Below, in pieces: positions 1-7,974 of a DNA stretch of 63,837 bases (the stretch's first letter is position 1; each line of letters starts with the position of its first letter). The notes beneath the pieces are model-generated. The model made no database searches. It saw only the letters and a program-made list of their open reading frames with translations, and was not told the origin of the DNA. This stretch comes from Alphaproteobacteria bacterium. GTDB lineage: Bacteria > Pseudomonadota > Alphaproteobacteria > Caulobacterales > Hyphomonadaceae. The stretch covers positions 1 through 63,837 of the forward strand of contig JAHJSB010000064.1 of NCBI GenBank assembly GCA_018830285.1, in the 5' to 3' direction. Made by a program: the position numbers and the translations under genes.

Positions 1-41
1 AGCTCCGCCGCGTGCGCACAGGCTTATGGTCAAACATGGTC

Positions 42-76
42 GGATCGTGTCCACTTAAATCAGGCGGACACTATCC
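42..76. repeat. Inverted repeat (hairpin), possible remnant of a mobile-element end
   Basis: Arms GGATCGTGTCC (42-52) and GGACACTATCC (66-76) are complementary apart from one base and are separated by 13 nt. No gene is recognisable in 1-109. The repeat lies just beyond the 3' end of the broken gene at 110 and could be an insertion-sequence end or a terminator-like hairpin; the sequence alone does not decide. Confidence 0.4.
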
Positions 77-427
77 GCCTCCATCCAACCAAAATCAGCA
101 TCGAGGCGTTCACCACAAGGGCGGGGAGACCGGACGGTTACCATAGACCCGCTCTGCTATCTCCCGACTCGTGAGCGGCCTGTCTGCGGCTTCCAGCACG
201 TCCAGACACGCGCGCCTTAGTCCGCCATTGCGGAACACCCTGACGCGCTGGGCGGGCATGAGAGACGCAATCTCGCCTTCATAGCCCAGAACTCGCAACG
301 TGCGGTCCAGCGCTTCTATGTCGGCCCCCCGCCCTTTCTCGTGCACCAGGTCCGCTGGTAATCATCCCCGAAATTAAGGGACTTGAAAACTGGACTTCTC
401 CGGCTTTGATAAAGCACGGAGACGACA

Positions 428-691
428 ATGAAGAAATCGAGATTTACCGACGCACAGATCCTCGCAATCCTGAAGCAGGGCGAAGGCGGTGTGCCCGTTG
501 CGGACCTCTGCCGCGAGCATGGGATTAGCAACGCGACCTATTACAACTGGCGAGCCAAGTACGGCGGGATGGATGCAGCGATGCTGTCCGAGATGAAATC
601 CATGGCCGAGGAAAACCGGCGGCTCAAGAAGATGTATGCCGAAATGGCGATGCAGAATGAGCTCTTGAAGGATGCCCTTGGAAAAAAGTAG
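428..691 (+). CDS. IS3-family transposase OrfA
   Basis: An 87-residue protein with an N-terminal helix-turn-helix (residues about 5-50, [11 protein letters not shown]...) and a C-terminal leucine-zipper-like helix ([20 protein letters not shown]). This is the usual OrfA that binds the IS ends and is fused to OrfB by frameshifting. The last codons read GGA AAA AAG TAG and contain the -1 slippery site. The ATG at 428 sits behind a GGAGACGAC ribosome-binding region. Confidence 0.93.
   Translation: MKKSRFTDAQILAILKQGEGGVPVADLCREHGISNATYYNWRAKYGGMDAAMLSEMKSMAEENRRLKKMYAEMAMQNELLKDALGKK
682..688 (+). other. Programmed -1 frameshift site of the IS3 element
   Basis: The heptamer A-AAA-AAG lies in the orfA frame immediately before its TAG (689-691). 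OrfB lies in the -1 frame relative to orfA, as expected for synthesis of the OrfAB fusion transposase. Known biology of IS3 elements supports this; it was not tested here. Confidence 0.8.
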
Positions 692-714
692 CAAGGCCGT
701 CTCAGCGACGCGAG

Positions 715-1521
715 ATGGCCAAAGAGGCTGTTCAAAGGAAGGGCGTTCCCGTTGCACTGGCGTGCCGCGCCTTCGGCATCAGCGAGACCTGCTACCGCTA
801 CGAGGCGAAGCTGTCGGATGAGAATGCCGAAATTGCCGACTGGCTGGTGCGGCTGGCAAGTTCTGATGCGACAAGGCGCTGGGGCTTTGGCCTTTGCTAT
901 CTGTTCCTGCGCAATGTGAAGGGCTTTGCCTGGAACCACAAACGGATCCGCCGTATCTATTGCGAGCTGGAGCTGAACCAACGCATCAAGCCGAAGAAGC
1001 GGCTGGTGCGGGAGACGCCGGAACCGCTGGCCGTGCCGGAATGTCCGAACGAGATGTGGTCGATGGACTTTATGGCAGACCAGCTTGGCGATGGCCGGTC
1101 GTTCCGCACGCTGAATGTACTTGATGACTTCAATCGCGAAGGACTTGCCATCGAAGTCGACTTCTCTCTGCCCGCGGCTCGCGTTGTACGTACGCTTGAT
1201 CAGATCATCGAGTGGCGCGGAAGGCCGATGGGTATACGGGTCGACAATGGCCCTGAATACGTCAGTGGGAAACTGCAAACCTGGGCGCAAAAGCGCGGCA
1301 TCGGTCTGTTCTACATCCAGCCTGGCAAGCCACAGCAGAACGCCTATGTTGAACGATACAACCGAACGGTCCGCCAGGAGTGGCTCGGCCAGTTCATCTT
1401 CAACACAATCGAGGAGGTCAAGGATCACGCCACGCGCTGGCTATGGACATACAACAATGAGCGCCCGAACATGGGCATCGGCGGCATCACCCCCGCCATG
1501 AAACTGAAACTTGCCGCGTGA
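715..1521 (+). CDS. IS3-family transposase OrfB (DDE integrase catalytic domain)
   Basis: 268 residues with the rve/DDE core: MWSMDFMAD (first Asp), RVDNGPEY (second Asp) and [22 protein letters not shown] (final Glu), then the TYNNERPN tail typical of this group. It cleaves and joins the IS ends as an OrfAB fusion. The ATG at 715 may be only nominal: the frame is open upstream toward the frameshift site at 682-688, and the real product is probably the fusion. No internal stops. Confidence 0.92.
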   Translation: MAKEAVQRKGVPVALACRAFGISETCYRYEAKLSDENAEIADWLVRLASSDATRRWGFGLCYLFLRNVKGFAWNHKRIRRIYCELELNQRIKPKKRLVRETPEPLAVPECPNEMWSMDFMADQLGDGRSFRTLNVLDDFNREGLAIEVDFSLPAARVVRTLDQIIEWRGRPMGIRVDNGPEYVSGKLQTWAQKRGIGLFYIQPGKPQQNAYVERYNRTVRQEWLGQFIFNTIEEVKDHATRWLWTYNNERPNMGIGGITPAMKLKLAA

Positions 1522-1653
1522 AGTCTAGGAAACAGGCCCATTAAAAATGGGATGATTACCCGCTCGCTTCGTCAGCAGGCCGCCTATCGTGATCTCGAAA
1601 GACTTCGTGCGCTGGCGTCTGATTTTTCCGGTGGGTCTTAGGGATGGGATCAT

Positions 1654-2171
1654 AGACACAGAATCCGACATCTGACAGAATCTGGGAAGGCGTGAAGTTG
1701 GTGCGTCTGCTACATAAGTCCGCTGTTCTGGCCGTGGCTCTGGTGGCAGCTGCGCGCCATCGAGCGCTAGCGCCAGGCCACAGGCCGGGGCCTGCTGATC
1801 GCGGCAGACCAATGTGGCAATGTCCATGTCCGCAGGGTCGAGGATGCGCCCGGTGCGGGAAATGTCCGTGCACCGGTGTCTGATCGGCTGGCGCGCGCCC
1901 TCGGCGGCGATGGCGCAGCATCTGCGTGTCCCCGGCGCACGCCGGGGCCTCTCTCCGTTCGGTCCCGGCCCGCCGCAAGAGATCCTTGGCAGCGCCGGGA
2001 CTGCGGAGTCGTTGAATGCCTCCCCCTGCCGCACACCTGACCCGTCCCCCGGCCCTGAAAATCCGTACGCCCCCCCGAAAGCGCCCGCCAGAGGCGCCGC
2101 ACGGGCAGGCGCGAATGTCTTGCGCCGGCGTCCCCACCGCGTCAGGATGGCCCAAAAGGGAGGGGACAAGC
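1654..2171. other. About 500 bp without a convincing gene
   Basis: Several open frames exist on both strands, but none shows a recognisable family, a good ribosome-binding site or conserved-looking composition. The segment TCTGCTACATAAGTCCG at 1706-1722 recurs exactly at 55762-55778. From 1890 to 2140 the sequence is very C/G-rich with no motif I can name. Confidence 0.5.
1706..1733 (+). repeat. Dispersed repeat copy 1 (TCTGCTACATAAGTCCG)
   Basis: 17 bp are identical to 55762-55778 in the same orientation, and similarity continues into a shared TGGCC a few bases later. One copy is chromosomal and the other is inside the island. They may be remains of the ends of a transposon family; the family is not identified. 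Confidence 0.5.
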
Positions 2172-2621
2172 ATGAACTACGAAACCCTGTACACGATCAT
2201 CAATCTCAGCGTCATGCCGGCCTGGCTCCTGCTGGCCATTCTGCCGCGCGCGCCCATCACGCAGGCGCTCGTCCATTCGGGCCTCTATCCGCTTGTCCTT
2301 GGCGTGTTCTACATCGTGGTGATGGTGATGACCCTGTTCTTCGGCATGGGCGCCGAGGGCGGCGGCTTCAGCAGCGCGGCAGGCGTGTCCCAGCTCTTCT
2401 CCCATCCGCTCGGCATCCTGGTCGGCTGGTCGCACTATCTCGTGTTCGATCTCTTCGTCGGTGCGTGGCAGGCGCGCGACGCCCAGCGTCGCGGCGTGCC
2501 GCACCTGGCGCTCGTGCCATGCCTGTTTTTCACGTTGATGCTCGGCCCGGTTGGTCTCTTGCTTTACCTGGTCGTCCGCAAGCTCACCGGCAAGGGCGGC
2601 TGGAACCTCGTCGAGGCCTAA
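2172..2621 (+). CDS. ABA4-like (DUF4281) membrane protein
   Basis: 149 residues with about four hydrophobic segments (roughly 7-25, 33-55, 78-98 and 113-133) and short loops. Its composition and the GILVGWSHYLVFDLFVGAW motif match the ABA4-like family: small integral membrane proteins related to plant ABA4/neoxanthin synthase, whose bacterial role is unclear. The ATG at 2172 is chosen because AGGGAGGGG lies 7-15 nt upstream. It is convergent with the next gene, with the two stop codons overlapping. Confidence 0.8.
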   Translation: MNYETLYTIINLSVMPAWLLLAILPRAPITQALVHSGLYPLVLGVFYIVVMVMTLFFGMGAEGGGFSSAAGVSQLFSHPLGILVGWSHYLVFDLFVGAWQARDAQRRGVPHLALVPCLFFTLMLGPVGLLLYLVVRKLTGKGGWNLVEA

Positions 2622-3061
2622 GCCTCGTCCGCCTCGGCAAACAGGTCCATCTGGCGCGGGTCGACCCAGCGCTTGCGCCGCGACGGCTTGGTCCGTCCGG
2701 AGCGGAAATAAAGGTCGTCAGTGTGGTCGGCCTCTGTCGGTTCCGGCACCGGTTCGGGCCTGGGCGCATTCGCAGCTTTTTTGGCCTTCGCCGTGTCCAT
2801 CAGCCGCCAATAGGTCACCGCCACCACAGGCGCACCCTTGTCGTCTTCATAGCGTTGCAGGAAGCCGTGCGCGATGCCGCCCGCATTGGCCACCATCTGT
2901 ACGTCGGCGTCGGCCTCGCTCAGGTTCAGCCATTCGGTATGCAGCGATTCCACTTTCAGGCTGCCCGCGATGGCCTCGGCGTCGGCGCGCGTGCGCGCCG
3001 CCTTGGCGCCGGGATCCAGCGCTTCAGTGATATTGCGGGCAAGGGGATAGGCGTGGCTCAT
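2618..3061 (-). CDS. Conserved hypothetical protein
   Basis: 147 residues starting MSHAYPLARNITEALDPG; the end is basic then acidic (RRKRWVDPRQMDLFAEADEA). No catalytic motif or membrane segment is seen. I do not recognise the family beyond its likely conservation next to mmcB in related bacteria, which is inference. It lies 8 nt downstream of mmcB on the same strand, so the two probably share the LexA-controlled promoter. Confidence 0.6.
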   Translation of the reverse strand: MSHAYPLARNITEALDPGAKAARTRADAEAIAGSLKVESLHTEWLNLSEADADVQMVANAGGIAHGFLQRYEDDKGAPVVAVTYWRLMDTAKAKKAANAPRPEPVPEPTEADHTDDLYFRSGRTKPSRRKRWVDPRQMDLFAEADEA

Positions 3062-3069
3062 CTGTGGGG

Positions 3070-3558
3070 TCAGGTATGCGAGACTTGTGCCGCCGTCCAG
3101 CCCGCATCCTGCCCGGCCTGCAGGCGGCCCGCAGCGAGCCGGGCGAAGCGCAGCATCACGGCCTTGCGGCGCGCGCCCGCCAGCTTGTCGGGAATGGCCT
3201 CGCGGATCACCGCCCCGCCAAAGGCATCGGCCACGATCAGGCCCGCCGCCTCGGGGATCAGGTCCTGCGGGAAATCCGCCATAACGGCAAAATAGAACCG
3301 GTCGCAAAAAGGCATGTAGTCCGGCCATTTGGAATCGGACCGGAAATCGGCCACCGACGACTTGATCTCCACCATGGCGATCTCGCCGGTCGGGCCCACG
3401 GCGGCAATATCCGCCCGGCGATTGTTTGCCAGGGTCATTTCGGTCACCCCGAAATAGCCGTGCCCTGCCAGCAGGCGCAGTGTGCCCCGCGCAATCTCGC
3501 CCGCCCGCGTCTGCGGCAGGCCGGCATCTGTCAGCTCGGTCAGGGCGCTGTCAGGCAT
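3070..3558 (-). CDS. mmcB: MmcB family putative DNA-repair endonuclease
   Basis: 162 residues. The core reads NNRRADIAAVGPTGEIAMV followed by EIKSS, the D...ExK arrangement of PD-(D/E)xK nucleases, then SDSKWPDYMPFCDRFYFAV. This matches MmcB, an SOS-induced protein linked to mitomycin C resistance in Caulobacter. A GTTC-N7-GTTC LexA box lies 17-31 nt upstream of the ATG (3558), consistent with that regulation. It is divergent from rpoH and followed by an 8-nt gap to a hypothetical gene. Catalytic activity is inferred. Confidence 0.88.
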   Translation of the reverse strand: MPDSALTELTDAGLPQTRAGEIARGTLRLLAGHGYFGVTEMTLANNRRADIAAVGPTGEIAMVEIKSSVADFRSDSKWPDYMPFCDRFYFAVMADFPQDLIPEAAGLIVADAFGGAVIREAIPDKLAGARRKAVMLRFARLAAGRLQAGQDAGWTAAQVSHT

Positions 3559-3574
3559 GGGTCAGGGGCTTTCC

Positions 3575-3589
3575 GTTCTGGAATTGTTC
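3575..3589 (-). promoter_or_regulatory. LexA-binding site (alphaproteobacterial SOS box)
   Basis: The sequence GTTC-TGGAATT-GTTC is an exact match to the alphaproteobacterial LexA consensus GTTC-N7-GTTC. It sits inside a perfect 19-bp palindrome TTCTGGAATTGTTCCAGAA (3576-3594), 17 nt upstream of mmcB. The palindrome's other strand offers a second near-match, so the site is effectively symmetric. Repression of mmcB by LexA is the expected role. Confidence 0.85.
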
Positions 3590-3727
3590 CAGAAAATTCT
3601 AAGCCCGCGACGCCGTCAGGGTCAAGGTCTGCGCGGCCTGTGGGCGCTATCGCCGAAAAACCGTCTCCGCGCCTGATCCATCCGGCGCCGTGCCGCGTAG
3701 ACAAGATATCCAGCAGGAGAGTCCGAT

Positions 3728-4615
3728 ATGGCCAGCGCCTATGATTCGAACGGCCCCGCCGACCGTCGCTTCGTCAAGACGGCGATGAAAGCACCCATGC
3801 TTGAACAGGCGCATGAACTCGACCTTGCCCGCCGCTGGCGCGAACAGGAAGACGAGGCGGCCCTCCACGAACTGACCACCGCCTATATGCGTCTCGTCGT
3901 GTCGATCGCGACCCGCTTCCGCAATTACGGCCTGCCAATGGCCGACCTCATCTCGGAAGGCAATGTCGGCCTGATGCAGGCAGCGGGCCGGTTCGAGCCG
4001 TCGCGTGAAGTGCGCTTCTCCACCTATGCCACATGGTGGATACGCGCCGCCATCCAGGACTATGTCCTGCGCAACTGGTCGATTGTCCGCACCGGCACGA
4101 CAGCGGCCCAGAAATCCCTGTTCTTCAATCTCCGCCGCCTGCGCGCCCAGATCGATGATACGGATGATGGAGTTATGACCCAGAAGAACATGACCTGGGT
4201 GTCAGGCCATCTCGGCGTGCCCATGCGCGATGTCGAAGCGATGGCCTCGCGGCTGTCGGCGTCCGACCGGTCGCTCAACGCGCCGCTCGCGGCCGATGGC
4301 GACGGCCAGTGGCAGGATCTCATTGCCGATGAGTCCGCGATCCCGGAAGACCAGGTCATGGCCCGGCGCGATGGTGATCGCCGCAAGGAATGGATCGCGG
4401 ATGCGCTGAAGGCCCTGAATGAACGCGAGACGCATATCATCCGCCAGCGGCGCCTGTGCGAGGAGTCCGTAACGCTGGAATCGATCGGCCAGGAACTCGG
4501 CATCTCGAAGGAACGCGTGCGCCAGATCGAGCATCAGGCGCTTGGCAAGTTGCGCAAGGCGCTGGTGCGGATTGTTGGTGATCCTGAAACCTCGGGTCTC
4601 ATCCCGAACGCCTAG
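3728..4615 (+). CDS. rpoH: RNA polymerase heat-shock sigma factor RpoH
   Basis: 295 residues of the sigma-32 type. Region 2 (about 45-115) contains DLISEGNVGLMQAAGRFEP and RFSTYATWWIRAAIQDYVL. The RpoH box QKSLFFNLRRLR lies at about 128-139. Region 4 (about 220-280) has LNERETHIIRQRRL and the helix-turn-helix TLESIGQELGISKERVRQIE. The RpoH box separates it from RpoD and related factors. The ATG at 3728 follows AGCAGGAGAG. It directs transcription of chaperone and protease genes. Alphaproteobacteria may carry more than one rpoH; which copy this is cannot be told. Confidence 0.93.
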   Translation: MASAYDSNGPADRRFVKTAMKAPMLEQAHELDLARRWREQEDEAALHELTTAYMRLVVSIATRFRNYGLPMADLISEGNVGLMQAAGRFEPSREVRFSTYATWWIRAAIQDYVLRNWSIVRTGTTAAQKSLFFNLRRLRAQIDDTDDGVMTQKNMTWVSGHLGVPMRDVEAMASRLSASDRSLNAPLAADGDGQWQDLIADESAIPEDQVMARRDGDRRKEWIADALKALNERETHIIRQRRLCEESVTLESIGQELGISKERVRQIEHQALGKLRKALVRIVGDPETSGLIPNA

Positions 4616-4617
4616 GC

Positions 4618-6327
4618 CTACCAGCCGCCACCGCCACCGCCGCCGCCGCCACCGCCCGAGGATCCGCCCCCGCCTGATCCTGACGAGCTGGAACTTTGCG
4701 GCAACGATGTCGCGACGCCCGAACTCATCGTGCCGACAATGCCGTTGGTCATCTCGCCGATATTGCGGAAACCGCCCGATGACATATTGGTCCAGCCGGG
4801 ATTGTAGGCGGCGGCCTCTTCCGGGATCAGCCGTTCGAAATGCATCGTCCACGGCTTTTCCACGCCCAGCGCCACGGCATAAGGCAGGAAGGTTTCATAC
4901 CGTTCGGTCGTCATCGGCGGCGGCGCTTCGCTCCCGACTTCCACGGCGTTCAGCTGCAGCTTCTCGGCGGTCTCCATGTACAGTTTGAAGCCTTCAATCT
5001 CGGTGCGCACGGCCTGGCCCTTCCGGGTCGGCGCCGGCATCAGGTACATGAACCAGCCATTCAGCGCCGCCAGCGTCAGGATCGTGGCTGTATGCCACCA
5101 CGACCAGGTCGTGGCCTGCGTGATCGCCAGCGCGACAGCGCCGCCCGATAGGAGGAGCGCAAGGATCGAATAGCCGATATTCCATTTGAAGTATCGGCTG
5201 CCATAGGCGCGCCACAGCGATTTCTGGAATGTCGCATAGGCCGCCGTGAATTTCGCATCGTATGCCTTGCCCAGCGTCAGCTCATTTTCGTGGCTGAAAA
5301 GTCCTGCTTCCAGTTTCAGGTCTTCGGGCGTCAGAGTGGCGGGCTTTTCCGTCTCCGGCGTGCGCGTCAGCGTGGTTTGCTTTTTCTTGCCCGCGTCGAT
5401 CGTCAAATGCCCCTTCACGGCGAGGTTCATCAGGGTGGCAATCAGCGCCTTGTGGCCTGTCAGTGAGCGGTAATAGACATAGTGGACGCCCGCAGGCGAA
5501 TAGCCTTCCGGCGGAGCGTACCGCGGAAACACCGGCCCCTTCACCGGGTCGCGCCCGACCTTGTTGAAATTACGCATCGAGAAGCCGAACACGCCCAGCA
5601 GTGACGCGAGCAGGATCGCCAGCGACCCATTGCGCTGCCACCAGCGGCGCGTCTCGTCTGCGCTCGATGGCGGATCGATCAGGCCTTTCTCCACCCCTAC
5701 GGCGACAGTCAGGCCTTCGCCCGATTGCAGAACCCGGGTCGTCGTGAAGATATGGCTGTCACCGCCAGACTGGTGCGCGAAATCTTTTCCGGCCGTGCCC
5801 AGTCCGCCGGTATAGGCGTCAAACGCCGTCACCCGCGCGCCTTGCGGCAGGGTGATCGTGGCGGTCGCGGCATCAATCGGGAAGTCCCAGTAATTGCCCG
5901 TCGCGTTCCAGTAGATCTCGTCATGGTCGGCAAAATAGCGCACCTGGTTTTTCACCCGGTACGTGATCTCGTAAGTGTGCGGGCCGTTCTCGAGGAACAC
6001 GTCTGCAGACCCGATCCGGACGATCAGCGCATTGCCATCGGTTTCGGTCGAATAGGGCTCGCGAGCTCCGTCCCGCGTCACCTGCATGATCGTGTAATCA
6101 TAAGGTAGCTTGGCGCCGTCATCGTCATAATAGCGGGGCAGGTTGCGCAGTATCCCGCGCCGTATCTGGTAACCTTCCGATGTGACGGCCAGCGTTTCGC
6201 TGACCACGATATCGCCGTTTGTCTGGACGTCGATGTCAACATCGAACCGGTTGATCCGCTCCTCGGCCATGGCGCCGATTGCCAGGGTGAGCGCAAGGAA
6301 AAGGGCGATCAGGGGGCGCATCAGCAC
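4618..6327 (-). CDS. DUF2207 family membrane protein
   Basis: 569 residues. An N-terminal signal peptide (about 1-21, ending AMA) precedes a periplasmic DUF2207 beta domain (about 25-220, [11 protein letters not shown]...), then transmembrane segments near 238-254 and a pair near 388-435. A cytoplasmic region follows, and the tail is almost pure Gly/Ser. This Gly-rich tail and the pairing with LemA immediately upstream (3-nt gap) are typical of the LemA-DUF2207 module. The role is uncertain, perhaps envelope signalling. I use GTG 6327, 6 nt from a GGGGGAA site; ATG 6321 is the alternative start. Confidence 0.85.
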   Translation of the reverse strand: MLMRPLIALFLALTLAIGAMAEERINRFDVDIDVQTNGDIVVSETLAVTSEGYQIRRGILRNLPRYYDDDGAKLPYDYTIMQVTRDGAREPYSTETDGNALIVRIGSADVFLENGPHTYEITYRVKNQVRYFADHDEIYWNATGNYWDFPIDAATATITLPQGARVTAFDAYTGGLGTAGKDFAHQSGGDSHIFTTTRVLQSGEGLTVAVGVEKGLIDPPSSADETRRWWQRNGSLAILLASLLGVFGFSMRNFNKVGRDPVKGPVFPRYAPPEGYSPAGVHYVYYRSLTGHKALIATLMNLAVKGHLTIDAGKKKQTTLTRTPETEKPATLTPEDLKLEAGLFSHENELTLGKAYDAKFTAAYATFQKSLWRAYGSRYFKWNIGYSILALLLSGGAVALAITQATTWSWWHTATILTLAALNGWFMYLMPAPTRKGQAVRTEIEGFKLYMETAEKLQLNAVEVGSEAPPPMTTERYETFLPYAVALGVEKPWTMHFERLIPEEAAAYNPGWTNMSSGGFRNIGEMTNGIVGTMSSGVATSLPQSSSSSGSGGGGSSGGGGGGGGGGGW

Positions 6328-6330
6328 AGG

Positions 6331-6894
6331 CTATTCCCCCTTGAAATCGACCGAGGGCAAGGCGCGGTCGGCTGTCTCGATTTCGAAGAAGGTGCTTGTC
6401 TGGAAACCGAATAGGCCAGCCATCAGGTTGGCCGGGAAGCTCTCGACGACCGTGTTCAGTTCGCGCACCGCGCCATTGAAGAAGCGCCGCGCCATCTCGA
6501 TCTTGTTCTCGGTGTCGGACAGCTCGTTCTGCAGGTCGAGAAAGTTCTGGTTCGCCTTGAGATCAGGATAGGCCTCGGCCACCGCCACCAGCCGCGCCAC
6601 AGGTCGTGACAGCGCCGACTCGGCCGCCCCGCGCGCCTGCGGGTCGTCGCCCGCCGCCAGCGCTTCGCCGCGCTTGGCCACCACATCCTCGAACAATGTG
6701 TTCTCATGCGCCGCATAGGCCTTCACCGTATCGACCAGGCGCGGGATCAGGTCGGTCCGGCGTTTCAGCTGGACATCGATATCCGCCCAGCCATTCTTGA
6801 CCATCTGGCGCTTCGCGACGAGGCGGTTGTAGATCAGAACCACCGCGCCGAGGATCACGACCCCAAGGCCGATCAGGATATAAGTGCCCACCAT
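6331..6894 (-). CDS. lemA: LemA family protein
   Basis: 187 residues with a single N-terminal membrane helix (about 5-22), then helical LemA repeats including IYNRLVAKRQMVKNGWADID and RTDLIPRLVDTVKAYAAHE and the conserved PDLKANQNFLDLQ and RFFNGAVRELN motifs. Length and order match the family. It is membrane-anchored with a helical domain, function unknown. It is the first gene of a two-gene operon with the DUF2207 gene downstream. Confidence 0.92.
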   Translation of the reverse strand: MVGTYILIGLGVVILGAVVLIYNRLVAKRQMVKNGWADIDVQLKRRTDLIPRLVDTVKAYAAHENTLFEDVVAKRGEALAAGDDPQARGAAESALSRPVARLVAVAEAYPDLKANQNFLDLQNELSDTENKIEMARRFFNGAVRELNTVVESFPANLMAGLFGFQTSTFFEIETADRALPSVDFKGE

Positions 6895-6963
6895 TGCGTG
6901 TCTCCCGGCTGGATGCGTTCACCTTGTATCGGGCAAACCACGTCGCTTGTGAATGCCCGCGGA

Positions 6964-7668
6964 CTAATTGCCTGCCAGCGTCTCCAGGTTCAGCGTGCGG
7001 CCGATTTCCAGCTTGCCGCCATAGACATAGCCCCGCACCCGCACCGGCGTGCCGGCCTGCACCTGGCACAGCGCCGCCGCGCTGCGCTTGATCTCCAGTG
7101 TCAGCGCCGATCCGGTGAGGCACAGTTCGCACGACGCGCCCTGCTCCTCGGTGCTCAGCCGCGCCGCCACCGGAATCCGGTAGGCTTTGGTTACCCACAG
7201 GCCGAGGTTCGCTGCCCGCGCGTCGGCCTCCGGCGCCAGCAACAGGTCATTGGCACCCGCCGCATCCGGATACACCCGTGCCCCGCCGCGCGCCACCATC
7301 TCTCGGTTCAGCCACAGGTCCGGTCCCAGCGCGTCCGTCGTCATCACATGCGACAGCGCCCGGTCATACCGGTCGCGCGTCAGCCCGGCATAGAACAGCT
7401 GCATCTCGCGCCCCAGCGCCGTGTCCTCCAGCATCCGCCGCGACTCATTGAAATAGGGCGCTCCCTCGCGGTCCTTGTAGGGTCCCGCCGGCGCCTCGAT
7501 GCCAACCAGCCGCACGCTCTGTCCGGTGTCCACCACCAGCGCGTCGCCATCGATCACGCGCACCACGCGGCCATGCTCGCGAGGCTGGGTCCCGGCCAGC
7601 GGGTCCGGGGCGCTGCAGGCGGCCAGCGCCGCGAGCGCCATCAGCAGGCCCTGCCACCCCCATGCCAC
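6964..7668 (-). CDS. Thermonuclease (SNase-like) family lipoprotein
   Basis: About 234 residues from GTG 7668. A hydrophobic stretch ending in the lipobox LAAC-S suggests an outer-membrane or periplasmic lipoprotein. The SNase/OB fold follows: GRVVRVIDGDALVVDTG, VRLVGIEAP, and RDRYDRALSHVMT, which carries the second conserved Arg. A C-terminal region with two Cys pairs (SCELCLTG, LCQVQAG) adds an extension reminiscent of OB-fold nucleic-acid-binding proteins. The frame is open to 7764 without a better start; ATG 7641 would leave too short a signal. It would degrade nucleic acids outside the cytoplasm if active. Confidence 0.75.
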   Translation of the reverse strand: MAWGWQGLLMALAALAACSAPDPLAGTQPREHGRVVRVIDGDALVVDTGQSVRLVGIEAPAGPYKDREGAPYFNESRRMLEDTALGREMQLFYAGLTRDRYDRALSHVMTTDALGPDLWLNREMVARGGARVYPDAAGANDLLLAPEADARAANLGLWVTKAYRIPVAARLSTEEQGASCELCLTGSALTLEIKRSAAALCQVQAGTPVRVRGYVYGGKLEIGRTLNLETLAGN

Positions 7669-7798
7669 GCCCCGGCCCTCCCGCACAGGCACCGGCCCCG
7701 CGCCGCTGCCCCGCCCTGTCCATAGCACGCTGCCTCGCCCCGAAAACCACCACAAAGGCTTCAATCCCGCCCTGTCATGGCGTATAGCTTGCCCCAGT

Positions 7799-7875
7799 GA
7801 TCCCGTAGCTCAGCAGGATAGAGCAACAGATTCCTAATCTGTAGGTCGCGCGTTCGAATCGCGCCGGGGTCACCA
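7799..7875 (+). tRNA. tRNA-Arg(CCT)
   Basis: A full cloverleaf can be drawn: acceptor GATCCCG/CGGGGTC, TAGCTCAG D-arm, anticodon stem ACAGA/TCTGT with loop TTCCTAA (anticodon CCT), T-arm with GTTCGAATC, and an encoded CCA at 7873-7875. It decodes AGG. It is the integration target of the adjacent island, and its 3' half is duplicated at 62391. Confidence 0.96.
7830..7875 (+). repeat. attL: tRNA-Arg-derived direct repeat (46 bp)
   Basis: From the anticodon loop to the CCA end, the sequence is identical to 62391-62436 over 46 bp and diverges on both sides. The integrase at 7975 lies directly downstream, the usual arrangement for a tRNA-targeting island. Confidence 0.93.
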
Positions 7876-7939
7876 AATATTCAATAATAACAATGTATTA
7901 CAAAGTCTCAAAAGTTAGACTTTGCTCACAAATGGCTCC

Positions 7940-7959
7940 GTGGTAACCATACGGTAACC
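7940..7959 (+). promoter_or_regulatory. Candidate integrase arm-binding sites at attL
   Basis: Two GGTAACC heptamers (7942-7948 and 7953-7959) are spaced about one helical turn apart, between attL and the integrase start. The same heptamer recurs three times with 10-bp spacing near attR (62196-62222). The arm-site role is inferred from position and repetition only. Confidence 0.5.
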
Positions 7960-7974
7960 GGAGGTCAAAAACTC

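Larger units (their letters stand above)
357..1560 (+). mobile_element. IS3-family insertion sequence (IS407-like group), complete
   Basis: The element is 1204 bp. Its terminal inverted repeats begin GGTAATCATCCC at both ends (left at 357, right read inward from 1560). It is flanked by a perfect 4-bp direct repeat CGCT (353-356 and 1561-1564), the duplication length typical of the IS407 group. It encodes orfA (428-691) and orfB (715-1521), with an A-AAA-AAG slippery heptamer just before the orfA stop. All parts appear intact, so it may be active or recently active. A detached right end of a near-identical element lies at 41316-41354. Confidence 0.93.
110..1653 (-). pseudogene. Small HTH-type protein gene split by an IS3 element
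   Basis: Removing the IS (357-1560) and one copy of its 4-bp target duplication joins two minus-strand frames into one protein of about 110 residues. It would start at the ATG at 1653 and read ...ITIGGLLTKRADLVHEKGRG... across the junction. The middle resembles the small proteins often found beside resolvases and mobile elements: an N-terminal coiled region with KRA and a C-terminal LTSREIAERV helix-turn-helix-like segment. The frame ends shortly after that motif, earlier than family members I know, so the 3' end may also be damaged. The function is unknown; DNA binding is an inference. The gene is inactivated by the insertion. Confidence 0.6.

Noticed and set aside
541..1428. Long open frame antisense to the IS3 transposase
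   Set aside because: It mirrors the conserved orfB codon pattern on the other strand and has no family resemblance; a shadow of the real gene.
1814..3295. Long plus-strand open frame crossing two real minus-strand genes and the ABA4-like gene
   Set aside because: Arg/Ala/Pro-rich translation typical of GC-rich antisense frames; three well-supported genes occupy the same DNA.
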